From contig NZ_JAEVLS010000001.1 in the NCBI RefSeq assembly GCF_016801985.1, positions 1,426,001-1,490,000 of the forward strand: 64,000 bases of DNA, given 5' to 3'. The notes below the pieces were generated by a model. It made no database searches, had not been told where the DNA came from, and saw nothing but the letters and a program-made list of their open reading frames with translations. Shown one piece after another: positions 34,611-43,557 of the stretch (position 1 is its first letter; each line of letters begins with the position of its first letter). Source of the stretch: Steroidobacter gossypii. Lineage in GTDB: Bacteria > Pseudomonadota > Gammaproteobacteria > Steroidobacterales > Steroidobacteraceae. A program made the translations under genes and the position numbers.

Positions 34611-35270
34611 CTAACCGGCCAGATCCGGCTGCTTGCCGGCGAGCGTGTAACGGATCATTGCGATCGCCTGCTGCGTCAGCTGAGTCACACTGATCCCCGC
34701 CTCGGCCAGCGGCAGAGCCTTGGTGATCGCGATCTGAGTCAGCCCATGAGTGAAGCCCCACAGCACTCGCGAAGTGACCGCGAGGTCGCCGATATCGGCG
34801 CGAATGCTCCCGTCGCGCTGGCCCGCTTCGAGGGAGGCGACCACCACTGCATGGACTTTGTGGCCCATATTCAGCACCGCGGCTTCGGTCGAGCCTTGCT
34901 CGGGAGTTTCGGTGGCGCGGTATTCGAGGCGCGCGCAAGCATCGAAATAATGAGGAAATTCCAGACCAAAGGCCATATAGGCCCGACCCATCGACTCGAT
35001 CTGGTCGATGCCGATCCGGGCCCGCGAACTGGCCTCTTCGAAGCGACTGCGCAGCACTTCCATGGCGCGCTCGGTGATCGCCAGCAGCAGCTCGTTCTTG
35101 TCCTTGAAATAGACGTATACCAGCGCGCGGCTCAGCCGCGCCTTGCGGGCGACGCTGTCCATGGTCACCGCATCCCAGCCCAGATCGCGATACAAAGTCT
35201 CGGCGGCGTCGACGATTTCAGTGCGTCGGCGGTCTTTTTCTTCCTGGCGGCGATCGGCGATGTAGGACAT
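34611..35270 (-). CDS. TetR family transcriptional repressor
   Basis: A 219-aa regulator. The N-terminal HTH is RRTEIVDAAETLYRDLGWDAVTMDSVARKARLSRALVYVYFKDKNELL (residues about 14-60), and a helical ligand-binding domain makes up the rest. It is transcribed in the same direction as the efflux genes and upstream of them. The ATG at 35270 fits the family start; the frame is open to a TTG at 35306 inside the operator. Dyads before both tetR and tolC suggest autoregulation and control of the pump. Confidence 0.92.
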   Translation of the reverse strand: MSYIADRRQEEKDRRRTEIVDAAETLYRDLGWDAVTMDSVARKARLSRALVYVYFKDKNELLLAITERAMEVLRSRFEEASSRARIGIDQIESMGRAYMAFGLEFPHYFDACARLEYRATETPEQGSTEAAVLNMGHKVHAVVVASLEAGQRDGSIRADIGDLAVTSRVLWGFTHGLTQIAITKALPLAEAGISVTQLTQQAIAMIRYTLAGKQPDLAG

Positions 35271-35291
35271 GGAGGGTATGGTGAGCCTGCG

Positions 35292-35306
35292 TTGACACAG
35301 TGTCAA
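35292..35306. promoter_or_regulatory. candidate TetR operator (autoregulatory)
   Basis: TTGACACAGTGTCAA, a perfect 7-1-7 palindrome 22 nt before the tetR ATG. On the minus strand its TTGACA would be a perfect -35, though no clear -10 follows 17 nt later. Confidence 0.6.
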
Positions 35307-35408
35307 TAACTAAATCGATGTCTTGAAGTGTGCGCCGGCATGATGACCAGCCCCATCGAGATGGGATGCCTTATGTGCAGCTCAACCTGCGCGACGGGAA
35401 TACGCAGA

Positions 35409-37214
35409 TTACGACGATGGAGCAGGCTGCACGCCAACGACGAGCGTACCCGGCCCGCCGTGCACGCTGAGCGTGCTGCCGAGAGGCATGACGTACGCGC
35501 TCTCGATCTTCGAATGCGCACGCCGCAACTGCTCCAATAGATCATGAGCTCCGGCTTCAGCATCCGCATGGCCGATGCCGACTCGATACGACTCGCCCCG
35601 CTTCATCCTTGAAACGATGAATCGAACGAGCTTATCGGGCCGATTGCGACGACCGAACAACATGCCGGCCGGAGCGATGCGACCGTCTGGGTGGGTCGCC
35701 AGCACCGGCGAAAGGCTCAGCGCATTCGCGATAGATCTGACTGCAGGCTTCACGCGCCCACCACGAACTGCGTATTCCATGGAGCCGATCAGCGCGTACG
35801 TACGAGTGAGCGGAATCAATTTCCGAATCGTTGCCATGATCTGATCCGCATTCAAGCCTTGCGAGGCTAGCTCGGCAGCGCGAATCGCAAGCAATCCTTG
35901 TCCGATGGAAACATTGAATGAATCGAGCACCTCGATACTGTTCGAGCGCTGCACCCAACCCGCCGCGGACTGCGCGGCATTGTGGGTGCCACTGACTTTT
36001 CCCGTGACGTGGATGGAAATCACCGAGTCGAAGTGCGAGGCGAGGATCTCGAACTGTCGACGGAAATCGCCAGGCGGCGGCTGAGAAGTCTTGGGATGTT
36101 GGGGATTACGCACCAGTTCGGCAAGAAACTCCTGCGCCGACAAGCCGACCTTGTCCAGGTAGCTCTGCTCGCCGAACTGAATCCGCAGCGGCACGATGTG
36201 AATGCCCAGTTCATCCAGCAGCTCGTCGGGGATGTCGGCCACCGAGTCGGTGACGATAGCGACACGCCGTCGCCGATCATGCGCCGCCTGCTGCTGGCGC
36301 TGCATATCGTCGGCCTTCTGCGCCGTCAGCACGCCGAACTGACTCGCCACGAAGAAGACTTCGGCAGGGTCGTTGACGTGAATGTGAATCTTCGCTTTGC
36401 GCGCGGTTCCAGCGAGCACCAATGACGAGCCCAGCGTGGCGAGTTGTTCGCGTAACCGGCGACGATCGATGTTGTCGCCGGTGATGGTGCACTCGGTACA
36501 GAAGCGATGCGACAGATCGTGCACTTCGCCGGCTGTCACTTCGTTATCCGCAGAGTGAATGAGAGCTTCGGCAGGTTCCGCGTCCACGTCCTTGTGCAGA
36601 TGTTCCAACATGCCTTCGAGCAGATCCACGAAGCCTTGCGCGCCGGCATCGACGACACGCGCCGCGCGCAGCTCTTCCAGCTGCTCGGCCGTTCTTTGCA
36701 ACGATGTGCGGGCTTTGTGGAGTGCTTGCGAGAACAAGCTCAGATAGTCGTGCAGACCGGTGGCGGCAAGACGAGCCGTCTCGGCGGCGAAGTCGGTGAT
36801 GACGGTGAGGACTGTTCCTTCTCTGGGCTCGGACAGACTCTCGCGTGCGTAACTCGCGCCGTTTGTCACTGCGGTCGCGAACTGAGCTGTCGATAGCGCT
36901 GCATGAGAAGCGGCGCTGTCGCCCATGCCTAGAAGGAACTGCGCCAGGATCGCGCCGGAGTTGCCACGAGCGCCGTCGAGTGCAGCGTCGGCTGCGCGAG
37001 CCAACGTGGTTCCAGCGTGATCGTCGGCGGCGCGCCGCAGGCTGGTCAGCACGGCGCTCATGGTGAGCGCCATGTTGGTTCCCGTGTCGCCATCGGCCAC
37101 GGGAAATACATTGATGCGATTCAGATGCTCCCGATCGGCGAGCAGGCGTTGGATGCCGGCTCGCAACAGGCGGCTCAAGCGGGCGCCGTTCAGTTCCAGA
37201 ACAGGTTGGGACAT
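35409..37214 (-). CDS. DAK2-DegV fusion, fatty-acid kinase-like protein
   Basis: A 601-aa cytoplasmic protein with two modules. The N-terminal DhaL/DAK2 kinase module (about 1-190) has NVFPVADGDTGTNMALTM with the Mg-binding Asp41 and Asp43, and ARGNSGAILAQFLLGM. A middle domain (about 200-300) is like the central part of FakA. The C-terminal DegV module (about 318-600) has VAIVTDSVADIPDELL, TSQPPPGDFRRQF and SGTHNAAQSA. In Firmicutes, FakA (kinase) and FakB (DegV, acyl binding) are separate; together they make acyl phosphates. This chain carries both. Which acid it handles is unknown. The RBS before 37214 is poor; no better start is seen. Confidence 0.85.
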   Translation of the reverse strand: MSQPVLELNGARLSRLLRAGIQRLLADREHLNRINVFPVADGDTGTNMALTMSAVLTSLRRAADDHAGTTLARAADAALDGARGNSGAILAQFLLGMGDSAASHAALSTAQFATAVTNGASYARESLSEPREGTVLTVITDFAAETARLAATGLHDYLSLFSQALHKARTSLQRTAEQLEELRAARVVDAGAQGFVDLLEGMLEHLHKDVDAEPAEALIHSADNEVTAGEVHDLSHRFCTECTITGDNIDRRRLREQLATLGSSLVLAGTARKAKIHIHVNDPAEVFFVASQFGVLTAQKADDMQRQQQAAHDRRRRVAIVTDSVADIPDELLDELGIHIVPLRIQFGEQSYLDKVGLSAQEFLAELVRNPQHPKTSQPPPGDFRRQFEILASHFDSVISIHVTGKVSGTHNAAQSAAGWVQRSNSIEVLDSFNVSIGQGLLAIRAAELASQGLNADQIMATIRKLIPLTRTYALIGSMEYAVRGGRVKPAVRSIANALSLSPVLATHPDGRIAPAGMLFGRRNRPDKLVRFIVSRMKRGESYRVGIGHADAEAGAHDLLEQLRRAHSKIESAYVMPLGSTLSVHGGPGTLVVGVQPAPSS

Positions 37215-37302
37215 GCCACGCCGGTTCGTGGCGTAAGGCTGCCAGGATTCATTTCGTAAGGCCCACCCCTAGCCCCTGCCGTTGGGAGGGGCAACCAGAG
37301 AA

Positions 37303-37323
37303 GGGGAACAGCTCCGGTTCCCC
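37303..37323 (-). terminator. candidate terminator after exeA-gspB
   Basis: On the minus strand GGGGAAC, a 7-nt loop, GTTCCCC, then TTCTCT. It lies 15 nt after the gspB stop and before the DAK2-DegV start. The weak U-tract limits certainty. Confidence 0.45.
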
Positions 37324-37337
37324 GCCGCGGGGTAGGG

Positions 37338-38165
37338 CTATTGTCTTGGCAGCAGGAAGCGCAGGCCGCGCTGATTCAGCACCACGCCCTCGGCGATGAT
37401 GCGTTCCACGGTCGGGCCTTCCTTGAGCGTCTCGCCCTCCACGTACTTGCGCATGTTCACGAACACGAAACGTTCGCTCGGGTTCGCAGCATTCACGTGG
37501 ATATCCAGGTGCAAGTCGGGCAGGGTGGTGCCGCTTGCGGTCAGATCGTTGAGCGTGGGCAACATCTCATTCCCAGCCAGGGCCCCGGCAGCCGGCGCAT
37601 TCGCAGGCGTGCGTGCTTCGAAGGCTGCACCTGAAGGCGCCGGCGAAACCGCGGGTGGCTGGATCTGCCGAACCATGGGCGAACGGTCGGGCACCATCGC
37701 CGCACCGGCCAGATTCGGATTGGTCGATGGATCGGCGTAGGGATCTACCAGTCCTGCTTCGTCCGCCAGAGAGCGGACCGACGGATCGGTCGGCACCAGT
37801 TCGGGCTGATAGTGCCGCGAGGCTTGCGGCTGCTGATATTGATACTGCTGAGCGGGCGCGGGCGGCGCAGGATTATAACTTTGCTGAGGCGCGACCTGCG
37901 CAGGCGGCGGTGCGACGTTATAACTTTGCTGAGGTGCGGGCGCCTGAGCCTGCTGTGGCCGCGCTGGGGCCGGCATCGCATCGCCATCCCGGATCAAAAC
38001 AAACAACAGGATACCGAGATTGACGACCAGCAGCGCCGCCAGGCCCACGGCCCACCAGGGCCGCTCGGTGCGACGGCGCACGATTCTCACGTCCGCAAGC
38101 GAAGGCCCGAGCTGCCGTTGCCGCTCGTTCTCGGACTTTTTCAAGGCGTCGAGGATGAAGCTCAT
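37338..38165 (-). CDS. GspB/ExeB type II secretion assembly protein
   Basis: A 275-aa protein. The cytoplasmic head starts with the family signature MSFILDALKKSENERQRQ. One membrane helix lies at about 37-60 (PWWAVGLAALLVVNLGILLFVLI). A Pro/Gln/Ala-rich periplasmic linker contains PQQSYN repeats (about 65-115). The C-terminal T2SS-B domain is DIHVNAANPSERFVFVNMRKY through VLNQRGLRFLLPR. With ExeA it helps assemble the secretin in the outer membrane. Its start overlaps the exeA stop by 1 nt (TGATG). The core gsp operon is not in this window. Confidence 0.88.
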   Translation of the reverse strand: MSFILDALKKSENERQRQLGPSLADVRIVRRRTERPWWAVGLAALLVVNLGILLFVLIRDGDAMPAPARPQQAQAPAPQQSYNVAPPPAQVAPQQSYNPAPPAPAQQYQYQQPQASRHYQPELVPTDPSVRSLADEAGLVDPYADPSTNPNLAGAAMVPDRSPMVRQIQPPAVSPAPSGAAFEARTPANAPAAGALAGNEMLPTLNDLTASGTTLPDLHLDIHVNAANPSERFVFVNMRKYVEGETLKEGPTVERIIAEGVVLNQRGLRFLLPRQ

Positions 38166-39814
38166 CAGCTCGTTCCCCGCGCCGCCGCCACCAGCAAGGG
38201 CGAGCCCGGCGTGTTGCCGAGTGCGTCCAGCACGATTTGCGTCTGCACGCCGGCGATGCCGTCGACGTTCAGGCGATACTGACGCTGAAAGTCCTCGACC
38301 ATTTTCACCAGATCCTCATCGAAATAATCGCTGGCCGGCTCCACGTCCTCTTTACCGGCCACGGTATTCAGTTGCGTGCGCAGCCAGCGCACGCCGTCAC
38401 CCCGCATGCCCGCGGATAACGTGGACGCTTTCACTTGCGGTCGCCACAACACCAGGTATTCGCCCGACCATAGTCGCGACACCGAGGAGATCGACACCAT
38501 CTCGGTCTCGTCCGGCAAGTTGATCTTGGCCGTGTCGCCCACCAGGCCGGACACCACCACTTGATGCGCATTGCCCTCATCGTCGAACAAGGTCAGGATC
38601 GCGGGTCGATTCAACGTGCGCAGCTCCGCCCAGGAGCCTTCCTGATACACGCACGACAGCCCCTGCTTCTTGGCCTGATCGCAAGGCCGGCCGCCTTTGG
38701 GCATGAACTTGCCGCCCCACAAGGCGAATAGTTGCCCGAAAGCGCTCTCCGTGTTGGTCATGCCGCGCTTTTCCAGCAACACTTGCGCGACATCCTGCGG
38801 GCGAGACACGACCGGCAACTGCACCACCGGCGGTGTGACTTGCGCGACCTGCACAGGAGCAGGTTCGGCCGACGCGGCCTCCGCCACCGACGGCGCCTCG
38901 AGCTCGACATTGCGAGTGAGCTGCCACACGCCAAGCGCCAGACCCAAGACTGCAACACTGCCGGCTGAACCGGCCAGCAGTTTCATCCACGGCGGACTGA
39001 ACGACCGGCCATACACCTCGCCGGCCGCTTCTCGGATCATGCCGGGGCCGATTCGAGGTTGTTCCTGCGTGAACGCGCCGAGCAGCGCACGGTCGCAAAT
39101 CACATTGATGATGCGGGGAATGCCGCCGCTCAGGCGATGCACTTCGCGCAGCGCGGCGTTGCTGAAGATCTCGCCGTTGGCGCCCGCCACCTTGAGTCGG
39201 TGATTCACATACGCTGCCGTCTCGTTACGAGACAAAGGCGCGAGGTGATAGCGCCCGGTGATGCGTTGAGCCAGCTGACGCAGCTCGACCCGATCCAGAA
39301 CTTCACGCAGCTCCGGCTGGCCGATGAGGATGATCTGCAGCAGCTTCTGCGAGGCCGTCTCCAGATTGGTGAGCAGGCGCACCTGTTCGAGCGTGGCGGG
39401 CGTCAGGTTCTGCGCCTCGTCGACGATCACCACGATGCGGCGGCCCTTGGCGTGCGCCTCGAGCAGGCGGCGATTGAGCAGATCCACCAGGTCCTTGATG
39501 CTGGTGGCGTCTTCATCGCGCATGAAGATGCCCAGCTCTTCGCAGATCGTCAGTACAAACTCAACCGGCGTTAATTGTGGATTGAGGATCACCGCCACGT
39601 CGGCGTGGCCGGGCATGCGCTCCAGCAGCGAGCGCACGATGGTGGTCTTGCCGGTGCCCACTTCACCGGTGAGCTGAATGAAGCCGCCGGCCTCGGTGAT
39701 GCCGTACAAAAGATGCGCGAGCGCCTCCGCATGCCGCTCGCTCATGAAGAGGTAACGCGGGTCCGGCGTAATCGCGAAGGGCTTCTCGCCCAGGCCAAAA
39801 AAGCTTGTGTACAT
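38165..39814 (-). CDS. ExeA-like AAA+ ATPase with peptidoglycan-binding domain
   Basis: A 549-aa protein. The N-terminus MYTSFFGLGEKPFAITPDPRYLF is diagnostic. Walker A GEVGTGKT is near residue 50 and Walker B VVIVDEAQNL near 133; an AAA domain extends to about 270. A membrane helix follows at about 281-300 (LLAGSAGSVAVLGLALGVW), then a periplasmic part ending in a PG_binding_1 domain (GDGVRWLRTQLN, VEDFQRQYRLNVDGIAGVQTQIVLD). ExeA-GspB complexes remodel peptidoglycan for secretin insertion in type II secretion. Cotranscribed with gspB. The 276-nt space upstream, before the divergent ABC gene, shows no gene. Confidence 0.9.
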   Translation of the reverse strand: MYTSFFGLGEKPFAITPDPRYLFMSERHAEALAHLLYGITEAGGFIQLTGEVGTGKTTIVRSLLERMPGHADVAVILNPQLTPVEFVLTICEELGIFMRDEDATSIKDLVDLLNRRLLEAHAKGRRIVVIVDEAQNLTPATLEQVRLLTNLETASQKLLQIILIGQPELREVLDRVELRQLAQRITGRYHLAPLSRNETAAYVNHRLKVAGANGEIFSNAALREVHRLSGGIPRIINVICDRALLGAFTQEQPRIGPGMIREAAGEVYGRSFSPPWMKLLAGSAGSVAVLGLALGVWQLTRNVELEAPSVAEAASAEPAPVQVAQVTPPVVQLPVVSRPQDVAQVLLEKRGMTNTESAFGQLFALWGGKFMPKGGRPCDQAKKQGLSCVYQEGSWAELRTLNRPAILTLFDDEGNAHQVVVSGLVGDTAKINLPDETEMVSISSVSRLWSGEYLVLWRPQVKASTLSAGMRGDGVRWLRTQLNTVAGKEDVEPASDYFDEDLVKMVEDFQRQYRLNVDGIAGVQTQIVLDALGNTPGSPLLVAAARGTS

Positions 39815-40090
39815 GCTGGGTTGCGTTATCGCAAGGCCGTCATGATGCGCCCTGGAATGGTACCGTCAAGCGAATCGAGGGCCAAAAGCCGTCGCCGCTC
39901 CCCAAGGCCCCATTCGCTCGAGCGGCCGCTCCGGTGACAGTATGCCGATCAGCGGCCGGCAGGTCGCCGCGGGCACGACTCTGGTGACCGCCCGCGCCTT
40001 GCTGGCCCGCCCCTGGACCGATACCCTTCGCAGCCACTTTTTCCATTCCGATCAAGGTCGTCGCCGCCACCTTCCAGCGGCGCCCAAGCC

Positions 40091-41023
40091 ATGCAAGCAC
40101 TGACGTTCCAGCAGCTGACCAAGACCTACAAGAACGGCGTTCAGGCGCTCAAAGGCATCGATCTGGCGGTGGAGGAGGGTGACTTTTTCGCACTGCTCGG
40201 CCCCAACGGGGCCGGCAAGACCACCGCCATCGGCATCGTCACCTCATTGGTCAACAAGACTGGCGGCAAAGTTCACGTGTTCGGCCATGACATCGACACC
40301 CAGCTCGCGGCGGCCAAGTCGTGCATCGGTCTGGTACCGCAGGAAATCAATTTCAACCAATTCGAAACCGTCACCACCATCCTGTTGAACCAGGCCGGGT
40401 TCTACGGCATCCCGCGGCAGGTCGCCTCCAAGCGCCTGGAGAAATACCTGACCGCTCTGCAGTTGTGGGAGAAGCGGAACGCGGTGTCACGCACGTTGTC
40501 CGGCGGCATGAAGCGCCGTTTGATGATCGCTCGCGCGTTGATGCACGAGCCGCGATTGCTGATTCTGGACGAGCCCACCGCGGGCGTGGACATCGAAGTC
40601 CGCCGCACCATGTGGACGTTCATGCGGGACATCAACGAAGCCGGCACCACCATCATCCTGACCACGCATTATCTCGAAGAGGCGGAAAATCTGTGCCGGC
40701 ACGTGGCCATCATCGACAAGGGCCGCATCATCGAGAACGATCGCATGAGCCGGGTGCTGCGCAAACTGCAGACCGAAGTGTTCGTCTTCAACCTGCGCAA
40801 CCCGATCGCGGCGCCGCCGGTGTTGCCCGGCTATGCGGTGAGCATGCCCGACGATCATTCGCTCGAGATCGAAGTCTCCAAGGACCAGAGCCTGAACGAC
40901 ATTTTCTCGCAGCTGTCGGCCTCGGGCGTGGACGTGCTGTCGATGCGCAACAAGACCAACCGACTGGAAGAACTGTTCATGCGGCTGGTGAATCAGAAAG
41001 AAGGTCAAGCCGCTCATGGATAA
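40091..41023 (+). CDS. ABC transporter ATP-binding protein (YadG-like)
   Basis: A 310-aa ATPase. Walker A GPNGAGKT is at about 38-45, signature LSGGMKRR, Walker B LLILDEPTAG, and the H-loop His lies in TTHYLEEAE. A C-terminal extension (about 220-310; LEIEVSKDQSLNDIFSQL) is typical of the DrrA/YadG/CcmA-like exporters. It pairs with the permease that overlaps it by 8 nt. Family members export drugs, lipids or polysaccharide parts; substrate unknown. Confidence 0.93.
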   Translation: MQALTFQQLTKTYKNGVQALKGIDLAVEEGDFFALLGPNGAGKTTAIGIVTSLVNKTGGKVHVFGHDIDTQLAAAKSCIGLVPQEINFNQFETVTTILLNQAGFYGIPRQVASKRLEKYLTALQLWEKRNAVSRTLSGGMKRRLMIARALMHEPRLLILDEPTAGVDIEVRRTMWTFMRDINEAGTTIILTTHYLEEAENLCRHVAIIDKGRIIENDRMSRVLRKLQTEVFVFNLRNPIAAPPVLPGYAVSMPDDHSLEIEVSKDQSLNDIFSQLSASGVDVLSMRNKTNRLEELFMRLVNQKEGQAAHG

Positions 41024-41843
41024 AGCCGTGAACTCCCCGACCAGTCTCGCGCCTGCCACGCAGGAGCCGATGCTGTTGAAGACCAACATCGTCGGTTTCA
41101 ACACCATCGTGATTCGCGAGTTCAGCCGCATCATTCGCATCTGGGGTCAGACCATCGTCCCGCCGGCGATCACCGCGACCCTGTATTTCGTGATCTTCGG
41201 CAGCCTCATCGGCAGGCGCATCGGGGACATGGGCGGCTACACGTACATTCAGTACATTGCGCCCGGCCTGATCATGATGTCCGTGATCACCAACTCGTAT
41301 GGCAACGTCGTATCCTCGTTCTTCGGCGCGAAGTTCGGCAAGCACATCGAGGAGCTGCTGGTGTCGCCGTTGCCCGGCTGGTTGATCGTGGGCGGCTACA
41401 TGATGGGCGGCATCATGCGCGGCCTGATCGTCGGCGGCGTGGTGACCATCATCACTCTGCTGTTCACGCACATGAAGATATACAACGTGGGCGTGGTGAT
41501 CTCCGCGGTGCTGCTGAGCTCGATCGTGTTCTCGCTGGCCGGCATGATCAACGCGGTGTTCGCCAAGAACTTCGATCAAATCTCGTTTATTCCGACCTTC
41601 GTGCTGACCCCGCTGACCTACCTGGGCGGCGTGTTCTACACCATCACGCTGCTGCCGCAGTGGGCGCAGCACATTTCTTATGCCAACCCGATTCTGTATA
41701 TGGTGAACGCCTTCCGTTACGGCTTCCTCGGCGTCTCGGATGTGAACGTCGGGCTGGCGTACAGCATCATGATCGGGGCCGCGGTCGTCCTATATGTAAG
41801 CTGCGTCTGGCTGTTGCATCGAGGGGTCGGCACGCGCGAGTGA
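41016..41843 (+). CDS. ABC-2 type permease (YadH-like)
   Basis: A 275-aa membrane protein with six hydrophobic segments from about residue 40. The ABC-2 signature appears around TYIQYIAPGLIMMSVITNSYGN and PTFVLTPLTYLGGVFYTITLLPQWAQHISYANP (in pieces). It pairs with the ATPase just upstream (8-nt overlap), together a full exporter of the YadG/YadH or NodIJ kind. No other exporter parts are near. Confidence 0.92.
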   Translation: MDKAVNSPTSLAPATQEPMLLKTNIVGFNTIVIREFSRIIRIWGQTIVPPAITATLYFVIFGSLIGRRIGDMGGYTYIQYIAPGLIMMSVITNSYGNVVSSFFGAKFGKHIEELLVSPLPGWLIVGGYMMGGIMRGLIVGGVVTIITLLFTHMKIYNVGVVISAVLLSSIVFSLAGMINAVFAKNFDQISFIPTFVLTPLTYLGGVFYTITLLPQWAQHISYANPILYMVNAFRYGFLGVSDVNVGLAYSIMIGAAVVLYVSCVWLLHRGVGTRE

Positions 41844-41969
41844 CCGCTGCAGCTCTTCTCATTCCGGATCTTCGTAGAACTCGATCTGTTGTCACCGTCG
41901 TATTTCCAGGTGATGACAGCGAGCCACGGCAGGCGCGTTCGTCCGGCGGGCGTCACACTTGAGAGAAGT

Positions 41970-42323
41970 TCAGACCGGGGTCTGTTGATGAGCGACCAGC
42001 TGCCAGGTCGTTCGACGAACATACGTGCTGCTGATCAGCGCGGTATAGGGCGCAGTGCCTTTGCGTCGGGCTGCCACTTTATAAACAACGGTAGCAGCGT
42101 CCTCGCTGAGTTGAATCACCTTCGGATCGTCGATCTCGAATGACTCCCACGGCTGCGCGCCCAAAGATTCCAATATCCGCTCTCGCCCTTCGATTCGCAT
42201 GCCGCCAGGAAATAGCATCACCGCATCCTCGCGGAGTACGCTTGCATAGAACTTCCGGCCCGCGTCGCCGGCGGTGGCGAGGGCGCGCCAGCCTTGCTGC
42301 TCGAGTTCTATGAGCTCATGCAT
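41970..42323 (-). CDS. SnoaL/DUF4440-like NTF2-fold protein
   Basis: A 117-aa protein. HELIELEQQGWRALATAGDAGRKFYASVLREDAVMLFPGGMRIEGRERILESL fits the NTF2-like DUF4440/SnoaL fold, which may bind small ligands or act as a polyketide cyclase or isomerase. The C-terminal TTWQLVAHQQTPV is the family's final strand. It lies 9 nt downstream of a VOC protein gene on the same strand; probably an operon. Activity not predictable. Confidence 0.78.
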   Translation of the reverse strand: MHELIELEQQGWRALATAGDAGRKFYASVLREDAVMLFPGGMRIEGRERILESLGAQPWESFEIDDPKVIQLSEDAATVVYKVAARRKGTAPYTALISSTYVRRTTWQLVAHQQTPV

Positions 42324-42332
42324 GTGACTGAC

Positions 42333-42701
42333 TCAGCTGGTGCTGATGACGATTCCGTTGCCTTCGCTATCGCATAGCTGCGCGAAGGTCTGGCCAGGGT
42401 TCCAGGGAGCCTTGCTCGGTTCTTTGGTGAAGACCACGCCACGCGCGCTGAGCTTCCGGTAGGCGGCCTCGACGTCGTCGGCGATGAATACTAGACGCGG
42501 CATGTCCGATTTGACTTCGCCGGTCTGCTGCGTCAACAGGATGCGAGTCTCGGCGCCGGGCACGGCGAGCTCGATCCAGCGCCAGTCGTCCTTGTACGGC
42601 GCGTCCTGGGCCACTTGCAGGCCCAGCTTCTCGGTGTAGAAATTCAACGCGCGATCCTGATCGGCAACGGGCAGTTCGGCAAACTTCACGCACTTCAACA
42701 T
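42333..42701 (-). CDS. VOC family (glyoxalase/bleomycin resistance-like) protein
   Basis: A 122-aa protein with two beta-alpha-beta-beta-beta units: VKFAELPVADQDRALNFYTEKLGLQ and MPRLVFIADDVEAAYRKLSARGVVFTKEP. It ends in AQLCDSEGNGIVI, the usual DPDGN-like metal strand. The family includes dioxygenases, isomerases and antibiotic-binding proteins; no specific activity can be assigned. Followed by an NTF2-fold gene. Confidence 0.87.
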   Translation of the reverse strand: MLKCVKFAELPVADQDRALNFYTEKLGLQVAQDAPYKDDWRWIELAVPGAETRILLTQQTGEVKSDMPRLVFIADDVEAAYRKLSARGVVFTKEPSKAPWNPGQTFAQLCDSEGNGIVISTS

Positions 42702-42732
42702 GCGACGGCTCCCGAGCGGTTGACGAGCGCAG

Positions 42733-43299
42733 TTATAGACCGTCTGACCGTTGCGATCCAGCCGGACGCTCGCGCCCGCGACTTCCTGTAGGCGGCTGCT
42801 GATCGCGCTTTCGCTGCGGCGCTTGCTCGGAGGAACAATCCGCAGAACGATCGATCTCGCGGGCCAGCTGGTGCGCCGTCATCATCCCCTGGCCGCTGAG
42901 GATGCAAAGATAGGTGATGACCATGGCCGGCATCAGCGCGAACGCAACGGCCTGCCAGCCTCGCTTCACTTTCACGCGCCTGAACACTTTGTGCCCTGGC
43001 GGCGGATAACGACGTGTCGCGATCGCATGGATGGACGTGCGGGCGGTCAACATGACCAACAGGACCGCGCCCGCCAGCGGCGCGCCGACCAGCGCCGCAT
43101 ACAGCAATATCGTGGAAGCAGGCACACCGAAAACCGCTTCGCAGGGCGCCTCGGGCACGAACGCTTTGAAGCCAGGCACGACCCACCAATACAGCGCTGC
43201 AAGCAGCAGCACACAGAGCACACCATGCACGAGCACGCGTCGGCGGCGCTCCTCGGGCGAGTAGCGGGGGGCGAACTCTGGTTCCATGATGGCAGCCAT
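42733..43299 (-). CDS. hypothetical three-helix membrane protein
   Basis: I do not recognise this family. The 188-aa product has a charged N-terminus (EPEFAPRYSPEERRRRVLV) and hydrophobic segments near residues 23-42, 62-85 and 114-138. A very basic, Gln/Arg/Ser-rich tail follows (about 145-188). The start could also be the in-frame ATG at 43287. The 258-nt space before the protease gene at 43558 shows no gene. Codon use looks like its neighbours. Confidence 0.6.
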   Translation of the reverse strand: MAAIMEPEFAPRYSPEERRRRVLVHGVLCVLLLAALYWWVVPGFKAFVPEAPCEAVFGVPASTILLYAALVGAPLAGAVLLVMLTARTSIHAIATRRYPPPGHKVFRRVKVKRGWQAVAFALMPAMVITYLCILSGQGMMTAHQLAREIDRSADCSSEQAPQRKRDQQPPTGSRGRERPAGSQRSDGL

Positions 43300-43557
43300 T
43301 CTCCGTCGACGCGGGATCGGTCGACCTGCCGATCATAAACACTCCCATGCGGCCCTTATATCCCGACCATCCCTCGACCGGTTGCAACCTTTCGCCCGGC
43401 GCCACCGTCCAACCGGCTCTGGCGCGATAACGAATGGCGAGCCTCGATCTGGACCATGGATGCGACCCTTCGGCAGCAGCGCCGGCTGTCGGGCGGTTGT
43501 GCCGCGTCGTTATCATGCGGACCAGGCGGATCACGGAATGGGTAAATCGGAGATTTC

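Noticed and set aside
37800-37960. Tandem repeats in gspB (PQQSYN) as a possible repeat element
   Set aside because: The repeats stay in frame and form a Pro/Gln linker typical of GspB; not a separate genetic element.
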